From positions 115,516-179,515 of the forward strand of contig JASHNW010000085.1 of assembly GCA_030041435.1 (NCBI GenBank): 64,000 bases of DNA. The letters are read 5' to 3'. Source of the stretch: Acidobacteriaceae bacterium. GTDB lineage: Bacteria > Acidobacteriota > Terriglobia > Terriglobales > Acidobacteriaceae. Below are positions 59,696-64,000 of the stretch, in pieces. Position 1 is the first letter of the stretch; the number at the start of each line of letters is the position of its first letter. The notes beneath the pieces were generated by a model, which searched no databases, was not told the origin of the DNA, and saw only the letters and a list, made by a program, of their open reading frames with translations. The position numbers were made by a program, and so were the translations under genes.

Positions 59696-61087
59696 TTAGC
59701 GCCGGTGCGGTTTCTCTTTGCTGCCGCCTTTGTTTTCCGGGTGAGCCTGTGCGTGGTTTGCCGGCCGGGCAGCAGCGCGGTTTTGAGCAGGCCGGCTGGC
59801 GGGCCGGCTGTTGTTCTGCGCCGGACGACTGTAATTCTGGGCCGGGCGGTTATAGTTCTGCGCCGGACGGCTGTAATTCTGGGCCGGGCGGCTGTAATTT
59901 TGCGCGGGGCGGCTGTAGTTCTGGGCGGGCCGGCTATAGTTTTGGGCCGGACGACTGTAGTTAGAACGGGCTCCGGCGTTATAGCCCTGGCGAGCACCGG
60001 CGCTATAACCAGTACGTGCTCCGGCATTGTAGCCGCGGGCGTAGGCGTTGCTGTGCCAGGCGGCGTGAGCGGTGACGGCGGCGTGATAGTTCCACGCGCG
60101 CGCTCCGGGGTTACGGTCAAAGTGGCCGTAGTAGCCGTGATTGACGACGGTCACGCTGCGCGAAACGTAGGTAATGTGGTTGTAGGCGACGAAGGGATGC
60201 GGTCCCCAGCCCATGCCCCAGTGTCCCCAGCCCCAGCCCCAGTGTCCCCAGGCGCCGACGGCGATACCGAAACCAAATCCGAAGCCGATGCCGACGCCCA
60301 TGAAGAATCCCGGAGGCGGCGGAGGCGCGTACCAGGCGAACCACGGACGGCCCCAGCCCCAGACGACCCAGGGGTTGTAGTAAGGCACGTAGACGACGGC
60401 CGGATTCGCCGGCTCGATGACGATGTCAGAGGGCTGGTAGTCAACGGCGAGCTGCGGGGTAGAGCGAAGCTTGCCGGAGTCGTACGCCTGCTGGCGATCG
60501 GCCTGCACGGCGCTCATCACATCCTGCGGCTGGTTGTAGTAGGCGTTGCCGAGCTGCGTGGTCCAGTCGAGGTTCTTGTCCATGTTGTCGAGCACTGACG
60601 GGAAGGCGACGAGGGCCTTGACGCTGGGATCCCAGGGCTGGCCGTCGGCCATTTGCGCCAGCTGATCGGGAGCGACGCCCTGGTTGGCATGCACGAAGTT
60701 GTCGGCGTCGGAGACCTGGCTGGGATACGTCGCGGCGGCCAGAACCTGGGCTACGAGCGAGTCAGGATAGAGCGCGATGGGCGCGACGAGCTGATCGAGC
60801 TGCTCGGGTGCGAGTGTGTTCCACTGCTGCGGGGGCGCCTGATCGGGAGGCGGCGGCGCCTGATCTGTCGCCTGGTCGGGAGGCGGCGGCGCCTGGTCGG
60901 CGGGCTGGGCCTGGTCAGGCGGAGGCGGCGGAGCCTGTTGCGCCGAGGCGGTGAAGGTGCCGGCTCCCAGAGGGATGATGAGGCCGGCCAGGCCGAGCGC
61001 GATACCGCGCTTCCCGAGGTCGAGCGAAGCGGCGGCCAGTCCGCGCATCCGACGAGCTGTGGGTAAAAAATCGGAGAAGTCTTTCAT
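59696..61087 (-). CDS. DUF3300 exported protein with heptapeptide repeats
   Basis: The 463-residue protein has a long leader and a signal-like helix (about 25-49, ending ASAQQ), then a Pro/Gln/Asp linker with repeated PPPPDQA. The DUF3300 core (about 88-255) has LDQLVAPIALYPDSLVAQVL and ATYPSQVSDADNFV. A Gly/Trp/His/Phe-rich segment (about 260-310) follows, then at least seven copies of NYSRPAQ encoded by a 21-bp repeat (about 59811-59962) and a basic tail. Location is probably cell envelope; function is unknown. Confidence 0.85.
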   Translation of the reverse strand: MKDFSDFLPTARRMRGLAAASLDLGKRGIALGLAGLIIPLGAGTFTASAQQAPPPPPDQAQPADQAPPPPDQATDQAPPPPDQAPPQQWNTLAPEQLDQLVAPIALYPDSLVAQVLAAATYPSQVSDADNFVHANQGVAPDQLAQMADGQPWDPSVKALVAFPSVLDNMDKNLDWTTQLGNAYYNQPQDVMSAVQADRQQAYDSGKLRSTPQLAVDYQPSDIVIEPANPAVVYVPYYNPWVVWGWGRPWFAWYAPPPPPGFFMGVGIGFGFGFGIAVGAWGHWGWGWGHWGMGWGPHPFVAYNHITYVSRSVTVVNHGYYGHFDRNPGARAWNYHAAVTAHAAWHSNAYARGYNAGARTGYSAGARQGYNAGARSNYSRPAQNYSRPAQNYSRPAQNYSRPAQNYSRPAQNYNRPAQNYSRPAQNNSRPASRPAQNRAAARPANHAQAHPENKGGSKEKPHRR

Positions 61088-61139
61088 TGGGTTCCTTCCG
61101 GCCCTCCATGGGCTCCTGCTGGGTGGTTCTTTCTAACTT

Positions 61140-61163
61140 GAGCGTTTCTCACTATAGACGCTC
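61140..61163. promoter_or_regulatory. Possible operator/promoter dyad of the DUF3300 gene
   Basis: GAGCGT and ACGCTC flank CTATAGT-like sequence on the minus strand, 53 bp before the ATG. A -10-like hexamer lies within the dyad, so a repressor could block it. Confidence 0.3.
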
Positions 61164-61225
61164 TGGCTAGTTTATGGGACACGGAAACGGAGACTTAAGT
61201 TGCGCGGAAACGGGGCGGGAGCCGG

Positions 61226-62050
61226 CTAATCGACAACAGAATCGAAGAAGCGACGGAGGATGCGGGCAACCAGTTCGGGCTGTTCGAAGGGGGCGAAGTG
61301 GCCGGCATCTGGAATCTCGTTGTACTCGGCGCCGTAGCCGCCGTTGCGAATCTGCTCGGCGAGCAGGCGCATGTCTGCGGGCGTGGAGCCGGTGTCTTCG
61401 CCGCCGGCGATGACGCAACAAGGTATGTGCAGGGTGCGGGCTGTGGCCACGGAGTCGGGACGGGCGGCAAGGCCCTGCTGGACGGCGATGACGGCGGCGG
61501 GCGAGACGGCCTGCATCATTTCGCGGGCTTCGGCGATTTTCTGCGGCCAGCGGCGGCGGGCGGTGGGGCCGAGGAGGGTCTGGAGATTCGACTCGATGAA
61601 ATCCGCCGTGCCGCGCTCGCGAATTTTGGCGATGGTCTCCTGGCGTTTGGCGCGGGCGGCGTCGTTGTCGGCCTGGGGTTTCGAGCAGCAGAAGGCCAGG
61701 GCTTCGACGCGGGCGGGCATCGTGCGCCAGATTTCGTAGAGGGTATAGCCGCCCAAAGAGCAGCCGGCGAACATGGCTTTGCCGATTTCAAGGTAGTCGA
61801 GGAGACGCGCAGCGTCGGCCGCGAGCTTTTCCACCGTGATGGGGGCGGGAGCGGATGCGGGTTCGGAACTGGCTTCGGACTGGCCGTGGCCGCGGAGGTC
61901 GGGGATAATGACACGGTATCTGGAAGCCAGGAACTGCGCGGCGGGGAGCCAGAAGCGGTGATCGACGGGCGTGGGGTGGAGGAGGACGACATTGGGTCCG
62001 CCGCCGAGGGTGGTGTAGAACAGTTTGCCGCCGTCGGAGTGGTAGTGCAC
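61226..62050 (-). CDS. Alpha/beta hydrolase
   Basis: The 274-residue protein has the alpha/beta hydrolase fold: oxyanion-region LHPTPVDHRFW, VIIPDLRGHGQS, nucleophile Ser98 in AGCSLGGY, a cap region, and acid/His residues IAGGEDTGS and DAGHFAPFEQPE. No signal peptide. The substrate is unknown. Its upstream leader is a heptad repeat array on the opposite side of the start. Confidence 0.92.
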   Translation of the reverse strand: MHYHSDGGKLFYTTLGGGPNVVLLHPTPVDHRFWLPAAQFLASRYRVIIPDLRGHGQSEASSEPASAPAPITVEKLAADAARLLDYLEIGKAMFAGCSLGGYTLYEIWRTMPARVEALAFCCSKPQADNDAARAKRQETIAKIRERGTADFIESNLQTLLGPTARRRWPQKIAEAREMMQAVSPAAVIAVQQGLAARPDSVATARTLHIPCCVIAGGEDTGSTPADMRLLAEQIRNGGYGAEYNEIPDAGHFAPFEQPELVARILRRFFDSVVD

Positions 62051-62052
62051 AG

Positions 62053-62108
62053 ATTTAGCGTATAGCGTATAGCGGCTGGCGGGTAGCGAAAGGCGAGTAG
62101 CTGGTGAG
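62053..62108. repeat. Heptanucleotide tandem repeat, 8 units (GTATAGC type)
   Basis: ATTTAGC, GTATAGC twice, GGCTGGC, GGGTAGC, GAAAGGC, GAGTAGC, TGGTGAG. It occupies the gap between the alpha/beta hydrolase start and the PspC stop, both minus strand. Confidence 0.85.
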
Positions 62109-62125
62109 TTCCGCCTGTGCCGCGG

Positions 62126-62461
62126 TTAGCTCGAAGGCGGGTAGGAAGCGGGAGGCGGGAGCAGGACCGGCTCCTCGGGCATGACCACCCAGAAGATGAC
62201 GTAAGCAAGCAGACCGGCGCCGCCGCCAAAGACGGTGAGCAGGACGGTGATGACGCGGACCCAGACAACATCCCAGGCATAGGCGTTGGAGAGGCCCTGG
62301 CAGACACCGGCGATCATGCGGCCGGCGCGAGGACGAACCAGACGGGTGACGGTTTGCGGGTAGACCGGGGGGGGCGGAGGATACATCTGGGCGCCGCATC
62401 CGGAGCAGAAACGTGCGTCATCCGCGAGCGCTTTTCCGCAATTCCTGCAATACATTGCCAT
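62126..62461 (-). CDS. Zinc-ribbon PspC-domain protein
   Basis: The protein is about 111 residues: a CxxC...CxxC zinc ribbon (MYCRNCGKALADDARFCSGC), a Pro linker, and a PspC domain (RMIAGVCQGLSNAY...VRVITVLLTVFGGGAGLLAYVIFW) with one or two membrane helices. PspC domains are envelope-stress sensors of the phage-shock type. GGGAGG eight bases upstream supports the start. No pspA is near. Confidence 0.9.
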   Translation of the reverse strand: MAMYCRNCGKALADDARFCSGCGAQMYPPPPPVYPQTVTRLVRPRAGRMIAGVCQGLSNAYAWDVVWVRVITVLLTVFGGGAGLLAYVIFWVVMPEEPVLLPPPASYPPSS

Positions 62462-62632
62462 GACCCTACCCTCCCTGAGGAACACCGGAAGACGCTTGCC
62501 GGTGCGGTGCGAATGCTAAGCATAACCCGGTCCGCCGCGGTTTCAGCAAGCGGTTGGCCCGCCACCTGCTGCCTGCCGGGGCGAACAGATGGATATACGC
62601 GGGCGGGGCGGGACTGGTTCCGTGTTTCCGTG

Positions 62633-62751
62633 CGTAGCGGATAGCAGATGGCGGATGGCAGTTGGCGGATAGCGGGCAGCGGGCAGCGGGTGCTGGTAGC
62701 CAGTGGTGTTACCAGTTGCCAGTTTCCAGTCCGGATTCCGGTTCCCGGTCT
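62633..62751. repeat. Longest heptanucleotide tandem array, ~17 units, changing sequence along its length
   Basis: CGTAGCG, GATAGCA, GATGGCG, GATGGCA, GTTGGCG, GATAGCG, GGCAGCG twice, GGTGCTG, GTAGCCA, GTGGTGT, TACCAGT, TGCCAGT, TTCCAGT, CCGGATT, CCGGTTC, CCGGTCT. Register is kept throughout while the consensus drifts from TAGCGGA-like to CCAGTnn and CCGGnnn. It lies in the divergent gap between pspC-like and SDR genes. Confidence 0.88.
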
Positions 62752-62912
62752 TTAACCCGCAGTAGCGAGTCTTCAACCTTTTTGCCGCGCAACCCCCTGC
62801 TCGAGCAGAAGAATGAGATGTTGTGCATCCTACAGGGAGGGAACCGACAGAAAAAGGGACTGGGCGGAAGCGGGTCCAGAGGGCTGGGATAAAACCTAGT
62901 GTGGAGAGAGCT

Positions 62913-63683
62913 ATGCAGGGATTGCAGGGAAAGGTGGCGATTGTGACCGGGGCCGGGTCGGGCATCGGTCAGGAGATCGCGAAGAGGCTGGGCAGAGACA
63001 GAGCGAAGCTGGTCATCGACTACGTGGGCAGCGAGGCGGGCGCGGATGCGACGCGGAAGGCCGTCGAAGCAGCCGGAAGCCAGGCTGTCGTGGTGCAGGC
63101 GGACGTGACGAAGATGGCCGACGTTCAGAAGCTGGTGGATACCGCGTGGACGCAGTTCGGGAGCGCGGATGTTCTGGTGAACAACGCGGGCATGGAGAAG
63201 CGGTCGGACTTCTGGGATACGCCGGAGGCGGATTACGACAAGGTGATGGCGGTGAATCTGAAGGGGCCGTTCTTTCTCACCCAGGCGTTTGTGCGGCGGC
63301 TGCGCGAAGCAAAACGGCCGGGGCGCGTGATCAACATCAGCTCGGTGCACGAGGAGATGGCGTTTCCGGGGTTCGCAACCTACTGCTGCAGCAAGGGCGG
63401 GCTGCGCATGCTGATGCGGGACCTGACGGTGGAACTGGGTCCGCTCGGAATCACGGTGAACAACGTTGCGCCGGGTGCAATTGCCACGCCGATCAACACA
63501 GCGCTGCTGAACGACAAGGCGAAGCTGGAGGCGCTCGTGAAGAACATACCTCTGGGGCGGCTGGGGACGACCGAGGATGTGGCCGGGGTGGTGGCGTTTC
63601 TGGCGTCGGACGATGCATCTTACGTAACCGGCGCGACGTTCCTGGTGGATGGCGGGCTGATGCGGAATTATCACGAGCAGTGA
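62913..63683 (+). CDS. Short-chain dehydrogenase/reductase (glucose 1-dehydrogenase-like)
   Basis: The 256-residue classical SDR has TGAGSGIG (12-19) for NAD(P) binding, NNAG (90-93), and catalytic Ser143/144, Tyr157 and Lys161 (TYCCSKGG). GGAGAG upstream fixes ATG 62913. Sequences like NISSVHEEMAFPGFATYCCSK are typical of glucose 1-dehydrogenases. It is followed on the same strand, after a heptad array, by a GH15 enzyme, suggesting a sugar-related context. Confidence 0.9.
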   Translation: MQGLQGKVAIVTGAGSGIGQEIAKRLGRDRAKLVIDYVGSEAGADATRKAVEAAGSQAVVVQADVTKMADVQKLVDTAWTQFGSADVLVNNAGMEKRSDFWDTPEADYDKVMAVNLKGPFFLTQAFVRRLREAKRPGRVINISSVHEEMAFPGFATYCCSKGGLRMLMRDLTVELGPLGITVNNVAPGAIATPINTALLNDKAKLEALVKNIPLGRLGTTEDVAGVVAFLASDDASYVTGATFLVDGGLMRNYHEQ

Positions 63684-63685
63684 AA

Positions 63686-63713
63686 ACAGCGTGCAGCGGG
63701 TAGCGTACACGGA
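63686..63713. repeat. Heptanucleotide repeat, 4 units (GCAGCGG type)
   Basis: ACAGCGT, GCAGCGG, GTAGCGT and ACACGGA run in register right after the SDR stop, in the 53-bp gap before the GH15 gene. Confidence 0.65.
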
Positions 63714-63736
63714 GAGGTGTTGGCACGTTTCGAAAT

Positions 63737-64000
63737 ATGGCTTCGAGGATTGAAGATTACGCACTGATTGGCGATTGCGAGACGGCCGCGCTGGTGGATC
63801 GTCACGGATCGATTGACTGGCTGTGCTGGCCGGATTTCTCGTCGGGCGCCTGCTTTGCGGCGCTGCTGGGCACGGAGGAGCACGGATACTGGAAGATCTG
63901 TCCGAATGGAACTGAATGGAAGACGAAGCGGCACTATCGCGCGCATACGCTGATTCTGGAGACGGTTTTCGAGAACGTGGAAGGCGCGGTGCGGCTGATC
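63737..64000 (+). CDS. GH15 glucoamylase/trehalase-like protein, N-terminal fragment
   Basis: The first 88 codons lie in the window; the gene continues past the right edge. MASRIEDYALIGDCETAALV followed by DRHGSIDWLCWPDFSSGACF is the standard N-terminal domain of bacterial GH15 (trehalase-like) proteins. The catalytic barrel with its two Glu residues is outside the window, so trehalose versus other alpha-glucoside specificity cannot be judged. Confidence 0.88.
   Translation, partial: MASRIEDYALIGDCETAALVDRHGSIDWLCWPDFSSGACFAALLGTEEHGYWKICPNGTEWKTKRHYRAHTLILETVFENVEGAVRLI

Overview
The window looks like a chromosomal segment of a soil-type Acidobacterium (Acidobacteriaceae/Terriglobia-like). 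Evidence: two roughly 1,170-1,180-residue Oar-like TonB-dependent receptors that begin with a carboxypeptidase-regulatory-like domain, a c-type cytochrome biogenesis set ending in another such domain, DUF2393-, DUF3300- and DUF2339-type proteins, and high GC. No rRNA, tRNA, CRISPR array, intact insertion sequence or prophage was recognised.

Layout. 0-5.4 kb: a partial TauE/SafE exporter, an orphan OppF-type ATPase, UvrD/PcrA helicase and an exported TPR protein. 5.5-7.5 kb: an AT-richer two-gene cassette (a zinc-ribbon protein plus a HEPN-like protein with a predicted C-terminal winged helix). 7.9-12.3 kb: a lysine-rich basic protein, an amino-acid permease, a GT87-type glycosyltransferase, DUF2905 and a glycerol-type aquaporin. 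12.6-16.2 kb: a translationally coupled pair, TIR-TM-beta-sandwich plus an exported TPR protein with twelve exact 50-residue repeats; it is the best candidate for an undescribed system. 16.3-17.3 kb: a gene-free stretch dense in hairpins. 17.3-21.6 kb: an OmpA-like lipoprotein-type protein and membrane proteins. 21.6-28.6 kb: a tetraheme cytochrome/FeS/NrfD redox module, divergent from ccmF-ccmH-ccmI-like genes, with a CRP/FNR-type palindrome between them. 29-37 kb: a receiver-domain protein and two Oar-like receptors. 37.5-46.1 kb: HtpX, DUF4149, a pair sharing a glycine-rich motif, DUF302, VOC/MarR, a metallo-beta-lactamase-fold protein and an RsbU-like phosphatase. 46.6-64 kb: DUF488, radical SAM, a PDZ protein, a sigma/anti-sigma pair, RecQ, RNase HI, GNAT, MlaE/MlaF, an aldo-keto reductase, DUF3300, an alpha/beta hydrolase, PspC, SDR and a partial GH15.

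Two genome-scale signals stand out. First, at least a dozen intergenic loci carry degenerate 7-bp tandem repeats (TAGCGGA-like or its complement); at four genes they supply the stop codon. Second, the + strand is C-rich left of about 46 kb and G-rich right of it, whatever the gene strand, and the repeats mostly flip orientation at the same place. The sign of the change is that expected at a replication origin, although no DnaA boxes or dnaA-region genes are visible; an inversion or assembly join is the alternative.

Coordinates of starts were chosen from Shine-Dalgarno spacing, gene overlaps and family alignments from memory. No database searches were run.
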